From the NCBI RefSeq assembly GCF_002266465.3, contig NZ_CP029427.2, forward strand, positions 1,242,501 to 1,306,500: a DNA stretch of 64,000 nucleotides, given 5' to 3'. Origin of the DNA: Bradyrhizobium symbiodeficiens (lineage in GTDB: Bacteria > Pseudomonadota > Alphaproteobacteria > Rhizobiales > Xanthobacteraceae). Of the stretch, positions 36,756 through 45,396 are shown one piece after another. The position numbers and the translations under genes were made by a program. Positions within the stretch are counted from its first letter, which is position 1. The number at the start of each line of letters is the position of its first letter. The notes below the pieces were generated by a model. The model saw only the letters and a program-made list of their open reading frames with translations, was not told where the DNA came from and did no database searches.

Positions 36756-37268
36756 CTACGGCGTCTTGATCCCCATCGCCTTCAGCGCCGCCAGCATCTG
36801 CGCTGGCGGTGCCATCTTGATCTGCGGCGCCTTGCCCGTCTCCAGCAGGCTCTTCAGCCCCGACAGGATCGCGGGCCAGCCGGTGCGACCGCCTTCGAGG
36901 ATGTCGTTGCCGAGCTCGCGGTCGTGGCGTTCGCTCATGGTGAGGCGGACGGCTTCGTCTGCGGGCTCGATCTCGTAGGTGACGAGTGTGGCGCCGAGCT
37001 TTGCGACAAGGTCGGGCCAGTTGACGTTCCAGCTCACGGTGAGCTTCTTCGGCGGATCGTATTCGAAGACTTCGCCGGAGATGTGCTCGGAACCGTCAGG
37101 CGCGCGCACGATGAAGGTGCCGCCGAGCTTCGGCTCCATCTCCACCGCAAAGCCGGAGAAGTATTTACGGCTGAACTCTGCCGAGGTCAGCGCCTCCCAC
37201 ACCTTTTCCGGCGTGGACGCGATGTAGATGGTGTAGACTGTCAGCGGCTTGAACTGATCGAGCTTCAT
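36756..37268 (-). CDS. SRPBCC (AHSA1-like) protein, second copy
   Basis: A 170-residue START/SRPBCC-fold protein. It begins MKLDQFKPLTVYTIYIAS, has TPEKVWEALTSAEFSRKYFSG and DPPKKLTVSW, and ends in GWPAILSGLKSLLETGKAP. The same pattern occurs in the preceding gene. Members of this AHSA1-like family bind hydrophobic ligands or act as activators. The ATG overlaps the stop of the previous gene by 4 bases (ATGA), so the two are translationally coupled. Confidence 0.88.
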   Translation of the reverse strand: MKLDQFKPLTVYTIYIASTPEKVWEALTSAEFSRKYFSGFAVEMEPKLGGTFIVRAPDGSEHISGEVFEYDPPKKLTVSWNVNWPDLVAKLGATLVTYEIEPADEAVRLTMSERHDRELGNDILEGGRTGWPAILSGLKSLLETGKAPQIKMAPPAQMLAALKAMGIKTP

Positions 37269-37735
37269 TTTGCGTCGAATCCCTTGTTGAGGGCCGTGCG
37301 GGGAATGGCGAGCACTTTGCCTCTCTCCAGCAGGCTCTTGAGCCCGGACAGGATCGCCGGCCAGCCATTGGAGACGGCGCCGAGATATTTGCCGCCCTCG
37401 ACGAAGCCGTCGTGCAACACGGTCAAGCGCACGAGTGCGCCGAACGGTTCGATGGTGAAGACGACGCGCGAGATCGGCTCGCCGCGCAGCTCTTCGAACT
37501 TCCGGTGCTTGAAGCTGTAGGACAGAAGCCGCGGCGGATCGGCCTCGAGGATCTCGCCGGAATCGGTGACCTCGCCGTCGAGCGTGAGCGCAAAGGGTGA
37601 GCCGACCTTCCAGTCGGAGCGGACCTCGGCGCCGAACCAGTATTGCCTGGTGAATTCGCTCGACGTCAGCGCCTCCCACAGTTTTTCCGGTGTGGTCTCG
37701 ATATAGGTCACGTAGACGAATTCCGGCTTACTCAT
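37265..37735 (-). CDS. SRPBCC (AHSA1-like) protein, first copy
   Basis: A 156-residue SRPBCC-fold protein. The N-terminus is MSKPEFVYVTYIETTPEKLW, with SSEFTRQYWFGAEVRSDW after it and the shared end GWPAILSGLKSLLERGKVL. It resembles the following gene throughout, so the pair arose by duplication. It overlaps the regulator gene by 8 bases and the next SRPBCC gene by 4. The ligand is unknown. Confidence 0.88.
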   Translation of the reverse strand: MSKPEFVYVTYIETTPEKLWEALTSSEFTRQYWFGAEVRSDWKVGSPFALTLDGEVTDSGEILEADPPRLLSYSFKHRKFEELRGEPISRVVFTIEPFGALVRLTVLHDGFVEGGKYLGAVSNGWPAILSGLKSLLERGKVLAIPRTALNKGFDAK

Positions 37736-38042
37736 CGCGCTTCTCCAACTGGCGTTTCAACTCGCTGAGCGCGGCCAGCTTGCCGCGCTCGAATTTCCTG
37801 ATCCAGCGTTCGCCGATCTGATGGATCGGCACCGGGTTGAGGTAATGCAGCTTCTCGCGGCCATGCCTGATGGTGGTGACGAGATTGGCCTCCTCCAAAA
37901 TCGCAAGGTGCTTGGTCACGGCCTGCCGCGTCATTGCAAGGCCGTCGCAGAGCTCGTTCAGCGTCTGGCCGTTCCTCGCGTGAAGCCTGTCGAGCAGCGA
38001 TCGTCGTGACGCATCGGCGAGCGCTTTGAAGACCTCATCCAT
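37728..38042 (-). CDS. ArsR family regulator heading an SRPBCC operon
   Basis: A 104-residue ArsR-type winged-helix protein: MDEVFKALADASRRSLLDRL, LCDGLAMTRQAVTKHLAILE and a wing around RHGREKLHYLNPVP. ArsR genes next to AHSA1/SRPBCC genes are a common bacterial pair in which the regulator represses its own operon. Here it leads arsR-SRPBCC-SRPBCC with overlaps of 8 and 4 bases. No metal-binding Cys set is seen in the usual place. Confidence 0.92.
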   Translation of the reverse strand: MDEVFKALADASRRSLLDRLHARNGQTLNELCDGLAMTRQAVTKHLAILEEANLVTTIRHGREKLHYLNPVPIHQIGERWIRKFERGKLAALSELKRQLEKRDE

Positions 38043-38158
38043 GACCGGGATAATTGGCAACCAAATGGTTGCATGTCAAGATGGTGTCTTTGGCGTCCGC
38101 ATTCGGCTGTGTTACCGTCGAAGCTCAGCCAGCACAGATCGGTTCCGGGAGGACATTG

Positions 38159-39607
38159 ATGTTCCGCTGCGTCTTGACTGCTGCCGCCCTCGTCCTTTTC
38201 GCGTGCAGCACCGCCGCCGAGGCGCAGCAGCAAACCATCGGCGCGCCGCCAGAAGCCTCCAACATGAAGCTCGTCGGCAGCAACGATCTCCAGGCCCGCA
38301 GCGCCTATCAGCCGACCATCCATCACCAGGGCAATCGCTGGATCGCCTATATCGGCCATCACGGCGGCACCGATGATGTACCCGCGCCCGTCAATCCGAT
38401 GACGGGCAGGGCCGAGCCGAACGGAACCTCCATCGTCGATGTCACCGATCCCGCGCGTCCGAAATATCTAAGGCATCTGCCGGGCCAGGAGGGCAAATAC
38501 GAATCCGGCGGCGCGCAGATGGTGCGGGTCTGCGACGGCAAGGCGCTGCCGAAGGGCGATCCCAACGCGGTCTACATGCTGCGCACCTTCGGCAGCGAGG
38601 CGCATGAGATCTGGAACGTCACCGATCCCGCCAGCCCTGTGCTCATCACGCGCATCGGCGGCCTGAAGGACACGCACAAGAGCTGGTGGGAATGCGACAC
38701 CGGCTTTGCCTATCTCGTCTCGGGCGCGCCGGACTGGCGCACACGGCGCATGACGCAGATCTACGATCTCTCCGATCCCGCGCGGCCGCAGAAGATCCGC
38801 GACTTCGGACTGCCCGGTCAGGAGCCCGGTTCGATCGGTGCGGTGCCGACCGAGCTGCACGGGCCGATCTCGACCGGGCCCAATGGCAACCGCGTCTATT
38901 TCGGTTACGGCACCGACAAGGACGGCGTTATGCAGATCGTCGACCGCGACAAGCTGCTGAACGGGCCGAAGCAGCCGACGCCGGGCAATTTGCGCTATCC
39001 CGAGATTTCGCGCCTGCCGATGTCAGCCTTCAACGGCGCGCATACGACGTTTCCGATGCTCGACATGCCCATCGCCGAATTCGCCGAGGACAAGGACGGC
39101 AAGACCCGCGACATCGTCATGATCGTGGACGAGACCATCCTGAACGAATGCGGCGAGGCGCGGCAGATGGTGTGGTTCGCCGACGTTACCACCGAGACGC
39201 GGCCGATGATCATCTCGAGCTACACCGTGCCGGAGGCGAGCGGGCGGTTCTGCCAGCGCGGCGGCCGGTTCGGCGCGCATTCCTCCAACGAGAGCATGGC
39301 GCCCGTCTATTACAAGAAGATGGCCTTCATCGCCTTCTTCAATGCCGGCGTGCGCGCGCTCGACATCCGCGATCCCTATCATCCGAAGGAAGTCGGCTAT
39401 TTCATTCCCTCGATCACGGCAGCGACCGACAAGCGCTGCATCCCGATCGAAGGCGGCGAGCGCTGCAAGGTCGCGATCCAGACCAACAATGTCGAGACCG
39501 ACGACCGCGGCTACATCTACATCGTCGATCGCGCCAATACAGGCCTGCATATCCTCGAGCTGACCGGCCCGGCGCGTGCGGTCGCCGGCCTGCCGAAGAA
39601 TGGATGA
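38159..39607 (+). CDS. Exported LVIVD-repeat beta-propeller protein
   Basis: A 482-residue protein. A signal peptide (FRCVLTAAALVLFACSTAAEA) is followed by a chain of short repeats of the LVIVD type: GTSIVDVTDPARPKYL, HEIWNVTDPASPVLI, QIYDLSDPARPQKI, VRALDIRDPYHPKEV. These build a beta-propeller. It should be periplasmic or surface-exposed; LVIVD proteins often mediate binding, and no enzyme motif is seen. Ribosome site GGGAGG decides the start. It is divergent from the arsR operon across 116 bases. Confidence 0.88.
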   Translation: MFRCVLTAAALVLFACSTAAEAQQQTIGAPPEASNMKLVGSNDLQARSAYQPTIHHQGNRWIAYIGHHGGTDDVPAPVNPMTGRAEPNGTSIVDVTDPARPKYLRHLPGQEGKYESGGAQMVRVCDGKALPKGDPNAVYMLRTFGSEAHEIWNVTDPASPVLITRIGGLKDTHKSWWECDTGFAYLVSGAPDWRTRRMTQIYDLSDPARPQKIRDFGLPGQEPGSIGAVPTELHGPISTGPNGNRVYFGYGTDKDGVMQIVDRDKLLNGPKQPTPGNLRYPEISRLPMSAFNGAHTTFPMLDMPIAEFAEDKDGKTRDIVMIVDETILNECGEARQMVWFADVTTETRPMIISSYTVPEASGRFCQRGGRFGAHSSNESMAPVYYKKMAFIAFFNAGVRALDIRDPYHPKEVGYFIPSITAATDKRCIPIEGGERCKVAIQTNNVETDDRGYIYIVDRANTGLHILELTGPARAVAGLPKNG

Positions 39608-39674
39608 GCAAGCTTCCGTTCCGGCCCATCCCATGCATTAATACGCGCACGCCGCCCCGAGCCGAGTCCTCCTC

Positions 39675-40295
39675 ATGATGTCCATGCAAGCTTATTTCGC
39701 CTTCCTCGCTGCCTGCATTGCGCTGGCGCTGCTGCCGGGGCCGATCGTGACCCTCGTCATCGCCAACGGTCTGCGCCACGGCACGCGTGCCGCGCTCACC
39801 AACGTGGCCGGTGCGCAAGCCGGGCTTGCCATCGTCATCGGCATCGTCGCGGTCGGCCTGACCTCGCTGATGGCGACCATGGGCTACTGGTTCGACTGGG
39901 TGCGCTTTGCGGGCGCTGCTTATCTGGTCTGGCTCGGCATCAAGCTGATCTGGGCGCCGGTCGAGGGCGTCAACGTCGACGAGCCGCCGGTGCCGCCGCG
40001 CGGCGGCTTCTTCCTGCAGGGTTTCCTGGTGCTGCTGTCGAACCCGAAGGTGCTGGTGTTCTTCGGCGCCTTCATCCCGCAGTTCATGGACATGAACCAG
40101 CCGCACTTTCCGCAAGTCGCCCTTCTGGGCGCGACCTTCATGGTTACAGCGGTAATGACCGATGCGCTCTACGCCATCGCGGCAGGTCGCGCGCGAAAAT
40201 TCTTCTCGGCCCGCCGCACCCGCATGATGTCGCGCATCTCCGGCGGCTTCATGATCGGCGGCGGCATCTGGCTGGCGCTGACGCGGGCAAAATAG
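39675..40295 (+). CDS. LysE family translocator
   Basis: A 206-residue LysE/RhtB-type exporter with six helices. It begins YFAFLAACIALALLPGPIVTLV, the family start, then has GTRAALTNVAGAQAGLAI and GAAYLVWLGIKLIW. Relatives export amino acids or their derivatives. It is not next to a LysG-type regulator. A second LysE-family gene lies at 52.5 kb. It starts 67 bases after the LVIVD gene. Confidence 0.92.
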   Translation: MMSMQAYFAFLAACIALALLPGPIVTLVIANGLRHGTRAALTNVAGAQAGLAIVIGIVAVGLTSLMATMGYWFDWVRFAGAAYLVWLGIKLIWAPVEGVNVDEPPVPPRGGFFLQGFLVLLSNPKVLVFFGAFIPQFMDMNQPHFPQVALLGATFMVTAVMTDALYAIAAGRARKFFSARRTRMMSRISGGFMIGGGIWLALTRAK

Positions 40296-40377
40296 CCCCT
40301 CCAAGGCCGGTCCGGCTTGAACCCTTCGCGGCCGCAATGCGTCCAATCGGGCATTGCCGCTGACGAAGGAATTTGCC

Positions 40378-41361
40378 GTGCCCGATCTCCCCTGGTTCGT
40401 CTATGCGATGCTGCTCGCGCCGCTCGGGCTCATCCTGGTCGCTGCCATCGTCAAGACCTGGCAGGTGCGCGAGGCGCGAAACTGGCCGCAAGCGCCGGGC
40501 AAGGTCATGACCTCGGTCGCCGAGTTGCGCGACGTCAAGGTTTTCGACGACGATCGCGAGGGGGGCTCTCGCCTCGAAAGCCGCAATTTCGCGAACGTGA
40601 CTTACGAATATTCGGTCGGCGGACGGAAGCTGCGCTGCAACCGCATCTCGATCGGCGAGGACCTCGGCAATTTCCAGGTCGCCGAGAAGCTCGCGAAATA
40701 TCCGGCCGGCAGCATCGTTACCGTCTATTACAATCCGCGCCATCCCGATCAGGCCGTGCTGGAGCGCGACCTGCCCAAGGGCCTGTGGGGCTGTCTCGGC
40801 ATCGGCACGGTGATCGTGCTTGGCATCGTGTTGGGATCGGCCTTCGGCCTCAACCAGACTTATGCCTATCTCTCGCACCACGTCGCCCGTCCCGATCTCG
40901 CCGGCCTCGTGGTCGGCTTCGGCGCGTTCGGCCTCGTCATCGCGCTGATGGGGTATGCCGTGCACAGACAGGCGTCGATGGCGACGCGCTGGCCGGTGGT
41001 GCCGGGCACCATCAAGCTGTCGGGGATCGAAGACTATCACCGGGCGAGCGAACCGGGCGAGCGTCGCGGTACCGAGATGTTCGGCAAGCGGGTGACCTAC
41101 ACCTATCACTATCAGAACGTCAGCTACACCAATGAATGCGCGCGCGTCGCGGCCGAAACGCCTGATGCCTCCGACGAGATGCTGCGAAAGCTCATGGCTC
41201 GCTACCAGGACGGCGCGACCGTCGAGGTCCGCGTCAATCCGGCAAATCCGGCGGAAGCCACGCTCGACGCCCGCGGCGACGGCCGCATGGCTTTCGTGCT
41301 GTGGGGCATCGCCGCGATCTTCGCGGCGCTGGCGCTGTTCGTCGCGACACGCGGCGGCTAG
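40378..41361 (+). CDS. DUF3592 membrane protein (tandem domain)
   Basis: A 327-residue protein with two DUF3592-like halves. The first helix is FVYAMLLAPLGLILVAAIV and the first soluble part has ANVTYEYSVGGRKLRC and TVYYNPRHPDQAVLE. The second part has VTYTYHYQNVSYTNEC and VEVRVNPANPAEATLD, followed by a last helix. The function is unknown. A GTG start after GAAGGAATTTGCC fits best; no ATG serves. Its stop codon shares CTAG with the stop of the convergent amidohydrolase gene. Confidence 0.82.
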   Translation: MPDLPWFVYAMLLAPLGLILVAAIVKTWQVREARNWPQAPGKVMTSVAELRDVKVFDDDREGGSRLESRNFANVTYEYSVGGRKLRCNRISIGEDLGNFQVAEKLAKYPAGSIVTVYYNPRHPDQAVLERDLPKGLWGCLGIGTVIVLGIVLGSAFGLNQTYAYLSHHVARPDLAGLVVGFGAFGLVIALMGYAVHRQASMATRWPVVPGTIKLSGIEDYHRASEPGERRGTEMFGKRVTYTYHYQNVSYTNECARVAAETPDASDEMLRKLMARYQDGATVEVRVNPANPAEATLDARGDGRMAFVLWGIAAIFAALALFVATRGG

Positions 41362-42164
41362 ATAACCAGCCGTTCCGCCCGCAGCTCCACCTCGATCTCG
41401 GCAAAGATCCTCGCCAGCCGTTCTGCCCATTGCTGCTGGCCCGACTGGTCCGTGATCAGATCCTGGCGGATCTCGATGCCGGTGCTGACGAGGCCGCGCC
41501 CTTCGCCGTGCACGGGAATGGTGTAGTCGGTGAGGTCGTTCACCGCATAAGGCTCGTTGTCGCCGACGACGAGGTCGCCCTCTGCGCGCAGATGCTTGAG
41601 CAGCAGCTGCGGCAGCACGGTATCGCGATTGTAGAGCGCGCCGATGTGCCAGGGCCGCGCGACGCCGGCATAGACTGGCGTGAAACTGTGCAGCGAGACC
41701 AGCACCGTCGGCCGCTCATCATGCACGCGGCGGTCGATCGCGGCATCGATGCGATGGTGATAAGGCTCGAAAATCTCGCGCCGCCGTGCCGCGCGCTCGC
41801 CGTCCGAAATCCCTTCGTTGCGCGGGATCGCGGTGGCCTCGGAGATCACGGGGATCGAGCTTGCCGCGGTCGGCGGGCGGTTGCAGTCGATCACCAGCCG
41901 CGAATAGCGCTGTGCGATCAGATGCGCATCGAGCAGCGTTGCGAGTCGCTCGGCGACGCCGGCAATTCCGATGTCCCAGCCGATGTGCCTGACAAGCTCG
42001 CTTTCCGCGATGCCGAGATCGCCCAGCGCGTGCGGCAGCATCCGTCCGTAATGATCCGCGGTGAGCAGGAAGGGCGAAGTCCCCTCCGCATTCTCCTCAT
42101 GCACGGGCGGAGTGTCGCCCTCGCCGAGCAGTTGATCGGCCGCCTCGGCCGTGTGCAGGTCCAT
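41358..42164 (-). CDS. N-formylglutamate amidohydrolase family protein
   Basis: A 268-residue member of the N-formylglutamate amidohydrolase family, which in histidine breakdown releases formate and glutamate. Features include SPFLLTADHYGRMLP near the start, RLVIDCNRP, LVSLHSFTPVYAG and VSTGIEIRQDLI, the metal-ligand regions. No hut genes are adjacent, so it may act on another formyl- or acyl-amide. The start follows a moderate site. It overlaps the stop of the DUF3592 gene by 4 bases. Confidence 0.87.
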   Translation of the reverse strand: MDLHTAEAADQLLGEGDTPPVHEENAEGTSPFLLTADHYGRMLPHALGDLGIAESELVRHIGWDIGIAGVAERLATLLDAHLIAQRYSRLVIDCNRPPTAASSIPVISEATAIPRNEGISDGERAARRREIFEPYHHRIDAAIDRRVHDERPTVLVSLHSFTPVYAGVARPWHIGALYNRDTVLPQLLLKHLRAEGDLVVGDNEPYAVNDLTDYTIPVHGEGRGLVSTGIEIRQDLITDQSGQQQWAERLARIFAEIEVELRAERLVI

Positions 42165-42239
42165 CCTGATTGCCTATGAAACGATTACGTGTCTAAACGG
42201 AGTAACGATATTGCACCGACGTCGCAACGTTAGAACAGC

Positions 42240-42638
42240 ATGACCTCCGATCACCTCTTCGTCTACGGCACCTTGATGCGCGGCTTCGACCATCCGATGG
42301 CGCGGCTGCTCGCGGGACATGCGGATTTCCTGGGTGAAGCGACCTGCCGCGGCCGGCTGGTCCTGGTGAAGCATTATCCGGGCTTGCTGCCGTCGGAGGC
42401 AGCCTCCGACATCGTCCACGGCGAGCTGTTCCGGATGCGCGTGCCCGACGAGCTGCTGGGCGAGCTCGACATGTACGAAGCCTGCGGCGAGGGTTTTCCG
42501 GAGCCGACCGAATATCTGCGCGAGCTGGTCGACGTGACGCTGCCTGATGGAGCCGCCGGGAAGGCCTGGACCTATGTCTACAACTGGCCCGTCACCGGTT
42601 TGCCGATCATCGAGTCCGGGCGGTTTCTCGATCACTAA
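42240..42638 (+). CDS. Gamma-glutamylcyclotransferase-like (GGCT/AIG2) protein
   Basis: A 132-residue protein of the GGCT fold. The substrate-loop motif YGTLMRGFDHPM is at the N-terminus, then GELFRMRVPDELLGELD (the catalytic Glu region) and YEACGEGFPEPTEYLRE. These enzymes release 5-oxoproline from gamma-glutamyl compounds or glutathione. The stop overlaps that of the convergent chlorite dismutase gene by 4 bases. It is divergent from the amidohydrolase; both act on Glu derivatives, which is suggestive only. Confidence 0.87.
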   Translation: MTSDHLFVYGTLMRGFDHPMARLLAGHADFLGEATCRGRLVLVKHYPGLLPSEAASDIVHGELFRMRVPDELLGELDMYEACGEGFPEPTEYLRELVDVTLPDGAAGKAWTYVYNWPVTGLPIIESGRFLDH

Positions 42639-43198
42639 GCCGACAGCACTTCCTTCACCACGCGCACGTCGACCTCGTGCTCGACGTAGCTCCATTCCTC
42701 GGTCCGCCTCAGCATCCCCACCAGCTCCTCGAACAGCGATGCGTGTGCGGGGGCGAATTCGAACCAGGTCAGGAAGTCGAAGGGCTCGCCGAGGTCGCGG
42801 CAGTGATAGAGCTGGCGCGCGATCGCGGGCAGGAAACGAAGACTGCTGGCGATGTGGTGCGACTTGTCCTCGAAGATCTTGCGGCGCTCTTCCTGGGTCA
42901 GGTCCCACCAGGCCTGCGATTTGCGGATCGGGATCAGTGCCGCGCTGGTTGCTTCCACTCGGCCGAGCCCGGCCTGCACGGCGGTGAGCTGCTGCTTCTC
43001 AGGCCGCTCGGTGTAGCGCAAGCTGCTGGGAGCGCCGACCAGCCGCCACGCATTGCGCGAGGGCACGAGCGGCAACGCGATGGCCTCGCTGTCGGTGACC
43101 GACAGCGCCGGCATGAAGGGCAGGGGCTCGCCGGTCACGGGTGCGATCGAGATCACACGCCAGCCCCCGCTGTGGCCGCCTCGGAAGGTCCTGAACAT
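42635..43198 (-). CDS. cld: Chlorite dismutase, short dimeric (Nitrobacter-type)
   Basis: A 187-residue chlorite dismutase, a haem enzyme that splits chlorite into chloride and oxygen. It follows the short dimeric Nitrobacter enzyme closely: FRGGHSGGWRVISIAPV at the start, AVQAGLGRVEATSAALIPIR, IFEDKSHHIASSLRFLPAI and ARQLYHCRDLGEPFDFL. The proximal haem His is His115 and the distal Arg is Arg128, one residue later than in Nitrobacter. I start it at MFRTFRGGHS; the longer frame is unlikely. It lies between the GGCT gene and dnaG, on the opposite strand. Confidence 0.9.
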   Translation of the reverse strand: MFRTFRGGHSGGWRVISIAPVTGEPLPFMPALSVTDSEAIALPLVPSRNAWRLVGAPSSLRYTERPEKQQLTAVQAGLGRVEATSAALIPIRKSQAWWDLTQEERRKIFEDKSHHIASSLRFLPAIARQLYHCRDLGEPFDFLTWFEFAPAHASLFEELVGMLRRTEEWSYVEHEVDVRVVKEVLSA

Positions 43199-43359
43199 GG
43201 TGGTATGGAAGCGTGGAACCGGGGGCGATTCAAGCTTTCCGTCGAAACTTTCGGCTGTGAATAGCTGGGAGAAGCCACACATGCTTCGTATTTCCCGGGG
43301 CCGTGCCTATATGCCTATCCGGTTGGCCATAATGCCGACTCAGCCCAGAAATCAGCAGC

Positions 43360-45396
43360 ATGCGCTTCACGCCCCAATTCCTCGACGAGCTTCGGGCCCG
43401 GCTTTCGGTGTCCGAAGTCGTGGGCAAGCGCGTCAAGCTGAAGAAGGCAGGGCGGGAGTGGAAGGGGCTGTCGCCGTTCCAGCAGGAGAAGACGCCGTCC
43501 TTCTACGTCAACGACCAGAAGGGTTTTTACCACGACTTCTCCTCCGGCAAGCACGGCGACATCATCTCCTTCGTGATGGAGACCGACGGCCTGCCGTTCG
43601 GCGAGGCGGTGGAGCGGCTCGCCAGCATGGCGGGCCTGGCCCTGCCGGCGGTGACGCCGGATGCGGCGCGGCAGGAGCAGCGCCGCCGTACGCTGCATGA
43701 CGTCATGGATCTCGCCGCGACCTATTTCGCGGAAACGCTGGCCTCGCGCGTCGGCGCCAAAGCGCGCGGCTATCTCGCCGACCGTGCCATCTCGCCGGCG
43801 ACGCAATTGCAGTTCCGCCTCGGCTATGCCTCGCCCGATCGCTTCGCGCTGAAGGAGCATCTCGGCAAGCTCGGCGTTTCCGTCGAGGACATGGTCGAGA
43901 CCGGCCTGCTGGTGGCCGGCGACGACATTCCCGTGCCCTACGACCGCTTCCGCGATCGCGTGATGTTTCCGATCACGGACATGCGCGGCCGCGTCATCGC
44001 CTTCGGCGGGCGGGCGCTGGAGAAGGACGTTCCGGCCAAGTACCTGAACTCGCCGGAGACGCCGCTCTTCCACAAGGGCGACAATCTCTACAACCACCAG
44101 ACCGCGCGCAAAGCCACCCATGACGGCAGCGCGCTGATCGTGGTCGAGGGCTATGTCGACGTCATCGCCATGGTCACCGCGGGCTTTGCCGGCGCCGTCG
44201 CGCCGCTCGGCACCGCGCTCACCGAAAGCCAGCTCGCGCTGCTCTGGAAGATGGCGGACGAGCCGATCCTCTGCTTCGACGGCGACCGCGCCGGCCAGAA
44301 GGCGGCTTATCGTGCTGCGGACCTTGCCTTGCCCTTCCTCGCACCCGGCAAGAGCCTTCGTTTCGCGCTGCTGCCGGAGGGGCAGGACCCCGACGATCTC
44401 GTGCGCTCGGGCGGCCGCGGCGCCATCGAGGAAGTGATCGCGGCGGCGAAGCCGCTGGCCGAGATGATCTGGTCGCGCGAGCTCGAAGGCGGCAATTTCG
44501 CCACGCCCGAGCGCCGCGCCGCGCTGGAGGCGCGCATCAAGGAGCTCGCGAACGGGATCCGCGACGAGGTGGTGCGGCGCTATTACCGCGACGATTTCGT
44601 CGAGCGGATGCAGCGCGCCTTTGCCCCCGAGGGCGGGCGCGGCGGCTTCGGCGGCCGGGGCAATTTCCGCCAGGGCGGCGGCGCCCGCCAATTCCAGCCC
44701 CGGGCTGCGGCCGGCGCGAATCGATTCGGTGGCCAAGGATACGGTGGAGGATACGGTGGAGGGTTGGGCGGCGGGCGCCGCGGCCCGCCGGGCCTCACCC
44801 CATTACCGTCAGGCCCCTACCAGGCGGCGAGCCCCCAGCTGGCGGCGAGCCCCATCATGCGCGGCCAGCGCAGCGCCATCTCCCGTCGCGAGGCGCTGAT
44901 CCTGCAGATCCTGATCAACCACCCCTGGCTGCTGCACGACCACCTCGAGGAGGTCGCCGCCCTGGAGCTGGCCCATCCCGAGGCCCACAAGCTCAGGGCC
45001 GGTATCATCGCCGCCTTCGCCAACGATCACCACCACTCCCCGGACCCGGGCGAGCAGGCCGAAAAGATGCGCGGCGATCTCGCCAAGGGCGGATTTTCGC
45101 AGGTTCTTCAAAGAGTTGAGAACGGCATCACGACCGCGGCGGTGTGGGGTGCCCGCGAGGGAGCGGCCCCCGACGATGTTCTCGCCACCTGGCACCAGCT
45201 GGTTGCCTTGCATCGGCAGTACCATTCACTACTTAGAGAACTGAAGGACGCCGAACTGGCCTTGGGGGAGGATCCCAGCGAGGCCAATATGTCGTGGCTT
45301 CGTGACGTGAAGGCTCGGCTGGCCGAAGTCGACGGCACCGAAGCCCTGATCGAGGGTTTTGGCGAGCTGTCGGGCCGGTTCCAGAAGAGCGTGTGA
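43360..45396 (+). CDS. dnaG: DNA primase, zinc ligands lost
   Basis: A 678-residue DnaG, which makes RNA primers for replication. Order: N-terminal zinc-ribbon-type domain (about 1-90), TOPRIM catalytic core with ALIVVEGYVDVIAM and CFDGDRAGQKAA, a Gly/Arg-rich linker (about 425-485, RGGFGGRGNFRQGGG), then the DnaB-binding C-terminal domain. The zinc-ribbon normally has CPFH and CxxC; here these read SPFQ and DFSSG, so the ligands are gone while KTPSFYVN and GFYH stay. The start MRFTPQFLDELR matches the family. rpoD follows after 375 bases. Confidence 0.95.
   Translation: MRFTPQFLDELRARLSVSEVVGKRVKLKKAGREWKGLSPFQQEKTPSFYVNDQKGFYHDFSSGKHGDIISFVMETDGLPFGEAVERLASMAGLALPAVTPDAARQEQRRRTLHDVMDLAATYFAETLASRVGAKARGYLADRAISPATQLQFRLGYASPDRFALKEHLGKLGVSVEDMVETGLLVAGDDIPVPYDRFRDRVMFPITDMRGRVIAFGGRALEKDVPAKYLNSPETPLFHKGDNLYNHQTARKATHDGSALIVVEGYVDVIAMVTAGFAGAVAPLGTALTESQLALLWKMADEPILCFDGDRAGQKAAYRAADLALPFLAPGKSLRFALLPEGQDPDDLVRSGGRGAIEEVIAAAKPLAEMIWSRELEGGNFATPERRAALEARIKELANGIRDEVVRRYYRDDFVERMQRAFAPEGGRGGFGGRGNFRQGGGARQFQPRAAAGANRFGGQGYGGGYGGGLGGGRRGPPGLTPLPSGPYQAASPQLAASPIMRGQRSAISRREALILQILINHPWLLHDHLEEVAALELAHPEAHKLRAGIIAAFANDHHHSPDPGEQAEKMRGDLAKGGFSQVLQRVENGITTAAVWGAREGAAPDDVLATWHQLVALHRQYHSLLRELKDAELALGEDPSEANMSWLRDVKARLAEVDGTEALIEGFGELSGRFQKSV

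Noticed and set aside
43315..44736. 473-codon minus frame over dnaG
   Set aside because: It is a shadow of the dnaG frame in high-GC DNA; dnaG motifs are unambiguous.
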